From the NCBI GenBank assembly GCA_016165875.1, contig JABBOT010000012.1, positions 15,503,168-15,567,167 of the forward strand: a DNA stretch of 64,000 nucleotides, read 5' to 3'. The position numbers and the translations under genes were made by a program. Source of the DNA: Acanthopleura granulata (lineage: Eukaryota > Mollusca > Polyplacophora > Chitonida > Chitonidae). The notes beneath the pieces are model-generated. The model did not search any database, was not told where the DNA came from, and was given only the letters and a program-made list of their open reading frames with translations. Positions 47,701 to 62,700 of this stretch are shown in pieces (position 1 is the first letter of the stretch; every line of letters begins with the position of its first letter).

Positions 47701-50700
47701 AAACAATCATCAAAATAGAAATTGACACTACGAATTATGTATCTCAATGTAGTCTACACTTCAACAAACATTCACTGAAATCAGAAAAAAACTGTAGGAG
47801 GAGTAGGGTTTTGAAAGATACATGTCTGTTAACATATGCAGGATAAACAAACAGGATAAACAAACAAACGGACAACGGATCATCTAAATGGAAATATGTA
47901 TCTTGATGTAGTCTACACTTCAATAAGATTTCGGACAAAAACTGTAGGAGGAGTAGAGTTTTGAAGGAAAAGTTAACAGACAAAGGACAAACAGACAGAC
48001 AGACAGACGGATGGAGGCCGGGCAACCTGCTAATATGTAACCAACTCTTCTGGTCTTTGACCAGTAGAGCTAAAAATCATATCAGCAGATTGTTACCTGA
48101 AATGTGAGCGAGTGTCTTTACCTTGCTTTAAAAGCAAAAAGAATTTGAATTACAAGTAACAAAGGACATTATTAAGAATTCTCCACACAAAAATTTGAAG
48201 TTTTTTACACTTCTTGGTTTCACTTGGGTTTTAACGGCTCTTCAACACTGTTTCAATTATTTCATGCTTAAGTCTCCCTTAAAAAAGGTCAACATTATTA
48301 TCGTGCTTCATCATGTACAGGTACTGCAATGCCATGCTGAAGGCCTTAGACATGCCATCCTACCCAGTTAGAGCTCGCTGACATAGGCCAAGCCCTTACA
48401 TGACCTTATTCTATTACTGTTAAGTTGAATGTAAAGCCAGGGAAGTGCCAAAATGACCGATGTAGAAGTCACAGGCGCAAATACACGGTTCACAACAGGA
48501 CACAAGGACAGAATCATGACAATATTTCTGGCCGTACCTGGAAGATATTGGAGCGTAGCTGCACACCCTCCTGTAGCCACTGGTTGAGGTAGGACAGGTA
48601 CTGTCCCCCAATCCTCTTCTCCTTAGTGAGTGTGGACACGGGGAAGCTGCGGATCACAATCTGTTCACAGGCTGTTTGGACAGAGTGGCAGGAGTTATCA
48701 ATTCCTAATATAACCATATCATAACAGAAGGTAAACAGTTTGTGTATGTACTGTTGGAAACTCTTAGGCCATATGTGCGAAGGTCCGCCAGCAATCTGCG
48801 GATGGCCATAGGTTTTCCCGGGGTTTGCCCGGTTTCCTCCAACCATAATACTCGCTGCTGTTGTATAACTGAAATATTCTGGAGTGTGGCTTAAAACACA
48901 AATCAAATAAATAAATAAATTAATTCAAAAGAGAAAAAAAAAAAAATTTTTTTGTCACAGTCAAGCTTGGATTTCAACTGATATCAACACAAAACACACA
49001 GCATCATCACAGGGAATACCCCATCACTTAATATCATCTCATGTGAATATACTAAGGCACACCCTCAAAATGAAAATTTCAAATATCTATCAAAGACCTC
49101 CCCGCCAAAGTCACCAATCGCTCACCCAGTGGGTCACAGGGCGTGCCCTTGAAGATGACCCTGTAGTTGGTAAGGAAGATGGCTCCCTCTGCTGGTAGGA
49201 GGGTGGGGCCACCCATGTTACCCCCTGTGCCCTCCTCTCGGCCGTCTGGGATCAGGTAGGCCCTCAGCCCCTCCATGATGATCTCCTCTCCTGACAGCAG
49301 GATTGGGGTCAGGATCTTCGGCTGCAAAACATCATTTACATATTTGACTGGTATATAATGTATTGGACAATATCTCATGGACAGAAACAACAGAGTGGTC
49401 AGTGACGTCACCAACATCATGGTCTTCATTCATGTGAAGCAGGACAGATGAAATTGACAGTATTTTCAAGGGGCAAATTTACACACAAAACACCAAATGC
49501 TAATGAAAGACAATTCAGGAGATTCCTATGCTAGGGATGAAACCTAATACACAAGCATACTCACTCTGCCGGACGTGAAATGTACTTTAAATAGAGGAGC
49601 AATTCCAGCACCTTCGCTCGCTCTCTCATATCAGACATGTGGGGCACAACTTATACAGAGCTATTTTCATATTTTTAGCAAACTATTCGTAAAATGTGCA
49701 AATTGAGCACAGCACTGTGCTGTAATTTCCATGCGCCCTTCGAGCTAATTTGGGATGGCAATTCTATATATTTCAGTTTAAATAAACAGGGTGATGTACA
49801 ACAAAATACGAAAAATAATAAAACAAAATGGTTGTACGTTTTTTATTTAAACAAGCTCTACATTCATTAAATACGGGACACAGGCTGGTTTTCTACAAAA
49901 AACAAATGCAGTGGTGTTGGGCTCAATGAGACAGTAGATATAACCCTTTGGCTAAGAAGAATTCCCAGTCTCGATATCACTACAACAAAGGGGTAGTGAT
50001 TCGTGTCAAGGGGTGAAAATGTTAGATTTGCGAACAGCCAGCGAATTGGATCATGTACTAAATGATCTTCGAGCTCCAGGTAAGATATTATATCAAGTTT
50101 TAATTCATGATTTTGGACATAATGTCAGTTTGAATGTGTAAAAGCCATCTGAAACAGTCACTGATATACCAGTCTCTTGTTTCTTAATGAAGCAAAGCAC
50201 TGTCACAGCCACTGTGAGGTTCTAAACAACACCCCAAGTAAAATATTGTAGTGTTAGCCAAAGCAATAATAACATTCGTTTATCAATATCCAACAAAAAG
50301 GCTCAAAGCTAAAATGTCAGTTTACTGACAGTAAGACTTGAAATAAAAATGTCAGACATGCTTCACACATGCTCATATCACCATTTTGTATACCAACATA
50401 TATAAACACAGACATATCTTAACCAATATGATATATTCTTGAGTAGGGGCGTAAAACACCAATCAACTAAATAAATAAAAAAATAACAAATAAGATAAGC
50501 CCAGAAAGACGACCTATATACAAATCAGCTCAAGTTCCTTGTTGTTAGAAACTTATTTCTTTTTCAGGCAGAGCTAGTTTATGTTATATTTGTGATTAGT
50601 ATATGTTAAGCACAATACTCAGGTTGCATGTCATTAGCTTAGCCATGAATAAATTGACTACCATGAACTACTTGTTATCCCACTCGTTGCCAAGCCTCAA

Positions 50701-53700
50701 TGTAAATAACCATATATGGGCATTGATAAACATTTTACCTGGCTAATCACGTCGACAATATGGATTTGAGTGTTCTATCTTTTATTTTACAAAATTATCT
50801 GACATACCTAGAAACAGAAACACTGAAGTTTTTATGTCAAATTTCCCAAGCTGTATAAATAAAATTTTCAGAGGATTTCAAAATTTGCATGTTGGTTTCT
50901 GCTTGTAATATTACGAAATTCTAGCTGAAGAAACAACAATTTGGACGAAAACTTTTCAGTAAAATATTTTGAGATAATTATACAGCTGACAAGAGCTATA
51001 AGACTCATGTACATGAGCTGAGAAACACCGTAATAATGAATATGTATGTAAGACTGTATGAAACCATTGTTGAGTCCATGAAATACATGCATGTCATGAA
51101 GCTGTTGGAAATAAGGTTATCCGTGGCATTTATTATTATTATCTTTTCTTTGATTACTGTTCAAAGAAATTTGAAGATCACATGATAAATTAGAAAAATC
51201 CCTCCACCTTGCAACAAAAAGAGAATCATTAAAACTCACCTTCTGTATGGGAGGTAAACGTTTACTTTCCTTAAACACACCTTCCAAAGTCTCTATGTGC
51301 ATTGCAACTACACCTGAAAATAGAATTACAAAGTGTGAAACATTCTGATCCAAGGGTGGAAGTCAATCATGTGGCCAACTCTAAGTCAAGTTAAACATCA
51401 AGAAATTCATAACGTACAATAACCATGCATGTGTAAGACCAAAGTCTCGTGTAATTTCATGGAATTTTACGGCAATCTGAACTACAGGAGAGTCATCAGC
51501 TAGCGAAAAATCAGGTGAATCAGGTTTTATTTATCATAAAATCACATATAATTTCATTTGACTTCTCGCTAACATTTAAAATTTTACCATACATAAAGTG
51601 TGTACAGTTATAAACTTCAGGTGGCAGCTCTTCATGCCTAACTAAAATTTGTATTTTGAGAACAGCAGCCTCAAAACTACACACCTGGAATCATCTGATG
51701 GAGTGTTTTAAGATGGTCTGGCGTGACTCCGCTCTCGTTACAAACTTTGTCCACAAACCGTGTGACAAATTTGATGACTGAGGCGCCAACTTCTGAAGTC
51801 TCCATCTCATCAAAGCCACTCTCAGCATCTACACTGTCACTCTCCGCAATACTACAACCACAACAGCATAAAATTTACATGCATGTTGTTTAATGCCTTA
51901 TTCAAGGATTTTTCTTGGAAAGTCACTCTTGAGCTTTTGACTCTGTGATGCACAGGTATTAAGCACTGTTAAAAAACATCTGGTCTTCATTGAAAATTTG
52001 ACTGCACAAACAGCCACATACTGTTTGTTCACCCCTTACTGTCATCAAGTCCCCATACACAGTTAGAATGGGGAAGTCTACCAATTCACTGACCAATATA
52101 TAGTTCTGTAGTCAGTCAAAAGACAGAAAAATTGCCTATCATTATTCATAACATAATATTCAACAGACAAAGATCATCAATTAATTATTTTCTACGCTGC
52201 TTATAAAACATTTCTTCTCAGGTTTCACAAACTGGTGTATGGTGAAAGCAGAGGTTTTCATGTAACATTGCCATGCATGATGGAGGACAAACCTGGCAGT
52301 GATATTACTGTTACTGTTGCTCTCCATATCATAACCCAAAGCTGTTTTGGAGTGTTTGCTGGCATCGAGGGGAACCCTAAGGTAAACCATGCGATTTGCG
52401 TAATGGATGGCTTGACAAAATACTGTGGATTCTTCATTGTTTATCATATCTTCCTGCGTCTCCTTGTCCAGTGATGGCCACGTACGTAACTGAAAAAATA
52501 AAACATATAGAGAACTTGAATTCATACTAATGTTATCACATCTATAGGTAGATGTAAGTCAAAAACGCAATCTTGGGTTGGTTTTCACAGCCGACAAAGA
52601 CAGTTTTCAAACTCCAACCGAAGGCGGATTTATTTATTTATTTATTGATTTGATTCTTGTTTAACACCACACTCAATTTCACTTACACACAATAGCAATG
52701 AGTCTTATTGACAATGGAAACTGGCGCACCCTGCATAAACCACAAACCTTTAGCAAGTTAGAGAGGAACTTTGGCCACATGAGACGTACGATTGTGGTAT
52801 TCAACCAGTGTTAGGCCGTGTAAACAGCCACACAAACATAGTCAACCCCTTTATGTCATGAAGCTCCCACAAGCAGTTCGTGTAAGGGACTACAACTTCC
52901 TGCCCAAGGCTGTGTTTACAACACCTCATGTGTCCTAGCCATGGAAAGGCATGCATCTCTGACCCCTAAACTACGGCTCAGTCACACACACATACCCCAC
53001 ACCCCAAGAAAAAGCTGAAAGCCAAGGCAAGGTTGCTTTCTGAAAACTGATATATGTTCTTATACATTTCATTAAATGCCCAAACTTTAAAATCACCTGT
53101 TCAGCAGCTATTTCCAATGCTGTTATCTCCCTTGGCCTGTAGGAGGAGCTGTTGGTCCTCCTGTAAACTTCTGAGCCTGTTATAGAAGATGGCCGACTCC
53201 AGCTTGAGCCCAGGTCCATACTCTGCAAAAAATCAACAAACTTCAACAAAATCATGCAAATGAATCAGACAGACATACCTCTGTAGAAACCAGCAGTGAC
53301 AGCGTTTCATATGACCAGGAATTTCATAATGATAAAAAGTAAGCATTTAAAATTACAACTCAACACCCTACCAATAAGTCATTTGTAAGCTAGCAATAGA
53401 GGAGAGATATACATGAAATCATACAATTCGTAAAATTCGTCTCATGAAGTGCACCAAAGAACATTTATCTGAACAGCTGATACATGTATCTATGTCATAC
53501 ATCTATGTCACAGGGTTTTCCATTCTCAAACAGTGAATTTTAAGATATTAGGCATGCATACCACTGCACAGATCTTAACAATTACATGCTACACCAAATT
53601 TTTGGCATTTCCCGTAAAAATACTTACTTAATACTCTAAACACCTACATTTACATTCCACACCTTTTTTCCCCCTAGGTAACCAGCATACATGTAGCTAC

Positions 53701-56700
53701 AATATTCTCTTCCCCACTAAGGCACATGACGCTATCAACAATGTCCAATGGAGTACTACCCAATATCAACTAGGCACAATGGAAGACTACCAAATATCAA
53801 CAATGTACAATGGAGAACTAGCTAATATCAAGAATGCACAACGAACGTCTGAATGGAATATGGGTTCTCCTAAATAAACCTCAAAACTGCTACACATAGC
53901 CATGATTTAGGGTGAACATCACTGGCTGTTGTATGCCTTTATATCTCAGCATGAATCTGTAGGCTGACGCACACCTATATGACGTAGCATGAAGGTTACT
54001 GAAACTGTTATAAACCTTAATAAACCCAAAATCGACGCTAGTAACGACTCCTGCACACATATATGACCCCATTTACAGGATTACAATGTTGCTGCACACT
54101 TCTAGGACCCATTATGAAGGCTATGGCTGTCCCACACCTATATGAGCCATTATTATACACCTAGCTATCCAGCTCCAAAGATATTATGTAGTAATTTACA
54201 ATTGTCCAATATCACATCATACTGGACACTTGCAACGTCACGACGGGATGTCGCTGACCGCAAGAATTACTCAGTTCACTTTCTCTGCGACATCTTGAGG
54301 TCACAATTGCTTACACCGAGAATGGAATGAAAAGTAACATTGTCATGAGATGGAGTGGTCTGACATCAAGACATCTGGGATTTCACAAACTGAAGAAATT
54401 GCAATCTTTTCTTGACAGCTGACAGCTATTTATGTAGTGTTCAATTCTTTATATGATCCAGTCTGAAGGCTATGCCTGTTACACACCTTTTTACCCATCA
54501 TTAAGGGTTAGAAGGTTGCTGCACACTTTCATGACCCCACGTGAAGGGTTAAAAGATTGCTGCAAACCTTCATGATCCAATATGAAGGTTATGGCTGTTG
54601 CACATCTTTTCACACTTTCATGACCCCACGTGAAGGGATAAAAGATTGCAGCAAAAGTTCATGATCCAATATGAAGGTTATGGCTGTTGCAAACTACATC
54701 CTTGGGAAAGCTTCGTATAATAGCAAGATACTAGAGAATATTTTGTTTGAAACTTTGGTGGAAGACAGATGCAACTTCATTTTGTTAATATGATGTTGGC
54801 CTTCAGTAAGATGTAAGATTTACCTGCAATACAACTAGTCCCTACCTTTCACACATCTGCAGTATCCTCAAGTCGATGTAAGTGTAAATTTATCACTTTC
54901 ACAATATTAAAAGAAAATGGCCTGTGAGAAAGCAGATATATATAAAGCCTACACATTTCTACATGAAGATGAGTACACCCCTCGACACTGACTGAAATGA
55001 CATACCTTTATGTTCACCCTTGGAGCTCGCTGAGACAGAAAATTCTACAAAACATCGTGAAATCACAACATAAAAGTAACAAAAAAGGTGCAAAATAAGC
55101 ATTGCATTGCATCAGGGAGATTCTGGAGCAAAGCGCCAGGTGTACATACAAATATACAACTCAAACCATTCCATGACAAACACAATCAGGTGGATTTCAG
55201 AGTAAATTGATCATAAATGCCATCATGGAATGAAATTGTGAAATATATGAAAAGAGCAAGAGAATGAAATGAAACTTTAGAAGAGTAACTTCATGAAGTG
55301 ATACCACTGACAAACCGTTTCTAATAATGAAATCAGATATTATGATATATATAATGAGGATATTTATACTGTATATAGATGAGAAAAACTGAAGACAGCA
55401 AGATGTATTGAAACTTAGCAGACTTTTAATTAAAATAAATGTGCAGTTATTATATTCTGATATGAAAATTAGCGTCCTTACTTCAGATATAACAGGAGGA
55501 TATTTCAAAATAAAATACATGCTACTAAAGTACAGAATGTATTCAATGATCCCTGGAGGAGTTAGATGAACACAACACTGCAATGTGTGTGTTTAATGGT
55601 TAGAGACAAGTGATTGAAGCAAGCACAACAGGTAAACTTTGTCAGATGATTAATAAACAAATTGGATTAGAAACAAGATGAATGGTAGCAAAATTGCATT
55701 ATTTGCAGTTAGTCAGAGAAATGAGCAGCCCAAGGCTTCTGCTTGCCCAGTGAAAAAACTGAGGCTCAGTGTGCATGTATATAACAGTGTGCTGTTTGTT
55801 TCTTCAGAGCAATATAACACTGGGACGTTATTGTAACCCCATCTATGCTATCATCACAAACGCACCTATATTAAACACTCAAGAAAAACCAGGAGTTTGA
55901 AAACGTAATTCAGAAGATTTTGAAGAAAAAAAAGAAGTGTTTAGGCAGAGGTACATAGAACCTTCCAAGAAAAAACCGTCTCGATGTCTGATATACCAAT
56001 ATGTCTGAAGATGAATTTATTGAGGATTTAAGTACACGTGTACTTAAAGTACATATAACAATGTGTTGCCCACTGTTATGCACACACAGCCTCAATACAG
56101 AACCAGTACAGAACCAGCTAGTCTGAATAAGGCTCAGTAACCCTGAGCAGACGGGAAGTTGACATCAGCAGATTATATCAATACACACAGATTCACAGGA
56201 GATTCTGGCACACGCAATTTAAGCTGCAGAGATTTACGCAGAAAGTTCTGGGTAACAACAGGTTGAGACGGATCAGTGCTAACAAAGTGAAAAGTAAAAC
56301 AAAGATAAGCGACTCTAGATAAAGGTGCAATAAAACAAATAACCTGGCGTCGATTAAGTCTATCTTCCACAGCTAAAATACACTTATGTCACATTTTGTA
56401 TTACACAACTTATTTGATACTATTTCATATACTGTGTACAATACCAGACCAAGTCTTCTCTGCCTTCTGTGGCCGACTTACACTTCACCCTGAGGTAATC
56501 CCATTTCACACATGACAAATGTTCATGAGCACATTAAGTATGACAGGTAACAATGCTACATACACGTGGAAAGGAACACCATAAATTTGTGATTTACGCC
56601 TTCTTGCACACTGATACAGGCACAGACTTCAGGGAACTGATACAGAGGATGTTATCATCACATATGATCTGACAGTCCTCATACATGTACCTGTGCATTA

Positions 56701-59700
56701 CGGTCATGGCTGACTCAATTCGCACTAAACACAGATTAAAATTTTGGGTCCCAAAATTTGTGTATTTTTATTAAAGTTAGGTAACCTATCTCTCACAGCA
56801 GTAACAAGGGGGACATAAGCCTGTACAACAAAAAATGAGATTACAGCAATTATGTTCATCTGTTATAATTTAAATGTTACTAATGTATGTGTATGAAACC
56901 AATGAAATCCATGATTTCCTTAATGAAGGCAGCGTGTAGTGCATTTTAGCTAATAATAATATTACTACCATAGGATTCAATCTAACTCTTCAGAAGGTCT
57001 GCCAGCAACCTGCAGATGGCTGTGGGTTTCCCTAGGGCTCTGCCTGGTTTCCTCTCACCATAATGCTAGTCGCTGTCGTATAAGTGAAATATTCTTGAGT
57101 ACGGTGTAAAACACCAATCAAATAAATAAACAAATAAAACCATTCTAACTGGAAAATGTCACAGAAGCACAGTAATACAGGATGAGAGCAAATGCTTTGA
57201 ATTGCAACACACATAATGCCCCTAACTACATGTACACATACATGTTTACTTTCTTGACATGTAATTCAATGGATTTGGTGCTTAATAACATTGCTTGAAA
57301 AACAATGGCTCATAGCACTGCTTGTCAGATGAGATGCTTGACACTGTGTGCCAGTATAGGGGCCTGACATTGCTTGCCAGATTAGGTGCTTAACATTGTG
57401 TATCAGTATAGGGGCCTGACATGGCTAGCCAGATTAAGTGCTTGAGATTGTTAGACAGATTAGGCACTTGGAACTGTATATCGAATTAGCTGCTTGACAT
57501 TGCTTACAGTAGCCTGGGCCCGGTTTCATGAAGCATACTTAGTGATAAGTGGCCCTTAGCTAAATGCATCCTGATATCTCTACAATATACTTTGTCATGG
57601 CAGTTAAGGGAATACTTAGCTAAGTGTGCTTCATAAAACGAGGCCCCGATGATGTGCTTGTCAGATTAACGCTTGACACTGTGGTTCAAATTAGGTGCTT
57701 GCAATTGCATAAAGACAGCCAGGAAATATCAGGAGATCATTTCCTTTCAACACCAACTTTATGAAAGCTGTTATTACCAATAAGGAGCTCACTCTATGAA
57801 CCCCAAGATGTGTGCAACTAGATATACGGATACACTACATAAAGTCTCCAGCATAAAAACAAAGTACCTTTATATACAAAGACTGGATAACTGGCATCTC
57901 CAGTTTTAGGATCTATTGAGGAGAAAATATTATCCAATGAAACGCCGTAATTGAAAAGGAAAAGGAGACCAAGTGAAAGCACCGAGGAGCAACTAAGGCA
58001 TACAAATATATGTAGCTTTAACTCAGTGATCAGCCATAAACATTTTAGAAGGCTGTACAACAGAAATGTAGGAGAGGCAAGAAGAATATAAAGATGAGAA
58101 AGTCCACTGTTACGAAACAAAAAATGACTTCTATACCTAGTGAATGCAAGTTTTAAAGTCTAAATGCTTACATATCATTTGCTGTTTAAATGTGTAATTC
58201 GTGGCATAGTTTTGAAGCAAAATTAGACTTTTGGCTTTTAACTCGTAAAAGCATGAAAACACACACAAAACAAAACTTTTTACTATGTTGTAGAAAAATG
58301 GGAATTACTCATCTGGTGAAAAGTCAACTATATAAAATTTGACTTTCTGATGTGTGCACTTTTATTTGTACAGTAACATTGGAATGTATGAAAATGCATT
58401 AGTACAACAGCTTCCCAAAATAAGGCCCCTTGTATAGTTTCTTTAACTAAAAAAGAACACATATTTAAGAACAATATTTAATTTTAACTATCCTTACCGT
58501 TTTATCACAGGGTTGCTAGCAACATGTATTCCTGTTTATTGTTTGCAATGAGGTACATAAATGATAATATTTACCAGATCATTATTGCTAATTTTGGTTC
58601 AGGAGAGTGAAAATGATATGCATGCCAGATGGAGTTAGAAAGCAGATGGTTGGAGAACAACAAACCATAAAGTAACAGACAGTTATGTCCCTTTACTCAC
58701 ATGATTGCTAAAATTTCTACTCCGCAGTTTATAAATCTTTACAGAAAAATAAATAAAGACACAAACGTGGTTCATAAAATAAAAGTGATCCAAATCCATG
58801 AATGAGAAAAAATGTAAAAAAAAACAAAAAAAACACAAAAGTAAAAGGAAGAAAGTGTGAATAGACATTTCAATTAACAAAGTGTTCATACATTAACATA
58901 AATGAAGTTTGCAAAAGTTAAGGAAAAAGGAGAGGGTCAAACGGTCAATCTCCCAGACAACGCTCCTGCTCTGTTCCGTACATTCGCTTAACATCAGTGT
59001 TGTTGTTGCAACAGTTGGTTTGCTGCATCACAGATGGCCATTAGTTTTCAACAGATCTACTCTCTATATTCACCTAAGATACCTTAAACTGTTGTTGCAG
59101 TTGTCCAGGATGGATGAAGAACAAAATGTAAAATTCAAGTGAGGAAAACAAAAAGAGTGAGAAGTAATGACTCTAATTTCTTCCATGATCACTTCCATGT
59201 CTCATCATCTACCTTTGGTGATGCTCAGTGGGTTGTTTTAATCTTTGGTTACTTTAGGATTGGTACATGTAGTACTAATTTTAAATGAGTATACAGAGCA
59301 GAGCTGGAGCGAAGGGAACTGTCCATCAATGGGTGGGTCAATAAATGTGTCACATAAAACCAGGAGAGGGTGATCAGCATTAAATACAACAAACTATAAA
59401 CAAAACATTAGGTAAAAAGTACAACAGGGTCATGAAAACGGAAAACCAAATACTGATTGGTGGCTCAGGTATAACAATGAAACTTGTTCTCTTCAGTTCA
59501 CCAGTGAATGCTCAATGTACATGTGAATTCTTCTGCATTTCTGCACACGAAAAATCTGTATCCCTCAAAGTCTGAGATACGAACAAAAACATTAGACTAT
59601 TACATTTTTGTTTCTAAAACTTGTACATTTTTGTATTCCAAGTACATGTACAATGTTGGCATGAACACTGAACCAAAACTGAACTGAAGAACTTCAGTAC

Positions 59701-62700
59701 AGAGCCAATAAGTCCAATCATTCATATTCATTATTCATATCTCATATTCATATTAATCAGAATTTCCACTAGGTCAGCCTATCGGCACACTACAATGCAC
59801 AGCCAAAAACAGGCAGTAAACAACCCTGTGAACAATCTGAAATATAAAAAACAGTCGCACCACTGAGCAGCTGGGAGAGGCCTGACTTACCTCCCTTGGG
59901 GTGGAGCTCCGTGAGCTCTCTTGACTCCTGTCTCCGCCCATCTGCTCCTCGTATTTGGGGAGGTAAAGCTGTCGGATCTGCTGCTGAACGTCCTGGTAAA
60001 ACGTGGCTTCCCAGAACTGGAGGTTTGACCACACAGGGTGTTCTTGGATACAGGTGTAGGCAAACTGGATCACATTGGTGCACAGCTTCTGTAAGAAAGA
60101 CAACGGAGAAAACATGAAGAGTGAGTTAGTGAGTCTAGCCTTAAGCCCAGTGCAGACACCAGCTATCAGCTTAGCAAAACGCATCTCCTGCCCATTTACT
60201 AAGCACTATGTTTAAGTCATGTTTCAGCGCATATGTGGTTCTACTGTCTCAAACGTTGTCGAACACAACATAATTTCTGAAACTGACATGTCTGGTGACA
60301 GTTTCAGGAGTCATGTGAAAACTGTCAACAGCAATAGACGACAAGGCAGACGTCACAGGATGGAAACGACAGTGTTTGAGTGGTCATACTCTCCCCTTGC
60401 GTCAAGGGCATAGCTCGCTTCAATGCACACACTGAGGATTTTGTCTCTCAAGTTAAAAAATATCAAACAACACAGATATTTTTCTCAAAACCTCACAAGC
60501 TGAAAAACTTAACAAAAATGCACCTACACTTGAGCAAAGTGTTTAGCAAACAGGCAGGAAAGGCAATTCGCTAAGTTGACAGCTCGTGTCTGCGCTGGGC
60601 TTTAGGCTTATAATGGAATTGTACAATCCTCAATATTGCAGGAAAGTCCTGTCATATTCATTCATGGCGAAACTTGCACATGTATGAAGTATCTGTAGAG
60701 TCTATAAAAAAGTTTGAACTAAAAAATACAAGGCAAGAGAGAGAAAAGCAGAAAGCTATCTTCTAGCAATTGTGCTGGTAACTGGGTATTAGACTGACTT
60801 ACCCTACAAAAAGCTGTCGCCAGGGGTAATATAGCAGCTGCAGTACCATTCTCATCCATACTTGAGTCATTCTGTAACAGACATCAGTGAAGGTTTTCTA
60901 CATTTTGTTTTTCATTTTTTTAAAAGCATATCTCATACCTAATTGATTTTCCAAAACTTGGTTTTCCATGTGTTCCTCTATTAGTCTGATGTGTCTAAAA
61001 GGACAAATGGGCTAACAGACAAACAAATTAAGACAAAGGGAAAAGGGCCAATGAAAATTAACTAAGCCAGCAATAGAATGGTAACTGTTCAATGACTTTG
61101 CATCCAACACATAGCATAAAGTTCAAAAATAGAAACATCTATATGATTTCGGCTCAACCACCTACAGAACAATAATGCAGGATGATGAAGGTGTTAGCCT
61201 GTATATAGTTACCTGGAGAGCACAATTGAGGAGTTTGACGACCAGGTCAAACTGCTGATGTTCTAACATCGCCCGGTTACTCTGCACATGGTGACCCAGC
61301 TCCTGGGTGAGGGCATGTCTCGCTACACGCCGCTTCAGCGCTCGCATCACTGCAGGGAAAATCTGAAACACACAAACAACATTCATACAAACACAGAGCA
61401 AGAAATGAAAACAACACCTTGAACCCATCTACACGTTGAATACTTACTGCAGTACCAATACAAAATCTCACCAAAATATATTGGTACAACAGTTCCTAAC
61501 AAGTTAATTTTCAAAAGTAAAAAATAAAACTCTATTTTCTACTTCATTACATGTGTAAAATACTAGCACAATGTGAGTTGCTTTTATTTCACATAAAGTT
61601 TCATTCTTTAGGGAAAAAGCAATATGAAATGTATCTCTATCCATAACAAGTAAATGTTGTGACCAGATAATGCCACTGTTTCATCTTTTGCCTTGCTCAT
61701 GTCTGTGTTATCTGTAAGAAAGGTTTTCATTGCTGCTTACTTTTCTAGCATCTGAGATCTTGTTTTCAAATATACAGTTAACACAGTTCCTTAGCACCTC
61801 CATCCTACGAGCATTGTTGTCGACCACACGTAGCTTGTCAGTTACCGAGGAAATGGGCGGGCCTGACGGGACTATCCTGGGCTGATGAGGTTTGACATTC
61901 TTTAATCTGATTGGATAAAAACATGACAAATTATGAACATATTTATTTATTTATTTGATTACAGTTTTATGCCATACTCAAGAATATTTCACTTATACGT
62001 CGGCAGCCAGCATTATGGTGGGAAGAAACCCGGCAGAGCCAGGGAAAAATCAAGACCATTGACAGGTTGCTGGCAGACCTTCCCACATATGGCCGGAGAG
62101 GAAGCCGGCATGACCTTGACTTGAACTCACAGCAACCGCATCGATGGAAGGCCTCTGGGTCATTGCGCTACGCTAGCGTGCTCGTCAACTGAGCCATGAA
62201 GGCATGCAAATTATGAATATATACATTGTAAACATCCACCTCATGCTGAATTGAAAACATCTGTGTTGTTATTGCAAGTAGGCTTCACTTTGTAGGAACA
62301 TTTATTCCTTTGTCAAAGGTAATCCAAGGTATACTTACTTCTAATGTAATGCTGTGCTTGGATATCCCATCATCTATATGTTGTACAGTGGATACTCACT
62401 TTGACTTAGTATTGTGTTTTGCTATACCATCATCTATGATCTGTTGTACAGTGGATAATCACTTTGACTTAATGCTGTGCTTGGCTATACAATCATCTCT
62501 GAGCAGTTGTACAGTGGATATTCACTTTGGCTTACATTGTGCTTGGCTATACCATCATCTATGAGTGGTTGTATAGTGGATACTCACCTTGACTTAATGC
62601 TGTGCTCAGCTATACCATCATCTCTGAGCAGTTGTACAGTGGATATTCACTTTGGCTTACGTTGTGCTTGGCTATACCATCATCTATGAGTGGTTGTACA

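Noticed and set aside
47474..48025. Minus-strand Ser/Cys-rich frames (PSVCLSVCP type)
   Set aside because: They come from (GACA)n runs inside a degenerate tandem repeat in an SBF intron.
53097..53222. Alternative frame with [15 protein letters not shown] in an SBF exon
   Set aside because: It ends in TGA within the exon and breaks the phase with the next exon. The other frame gives [10 protein letters not shown] followed by [10 protein letters not shown], which matches the family.
60219..60574. Two 64-codon plus-strand frames as a transposase
   Set aside because: No DDE or helix-turn-helix motif is visible. They sit inside a short element whose length suits a non-autonomous copy.
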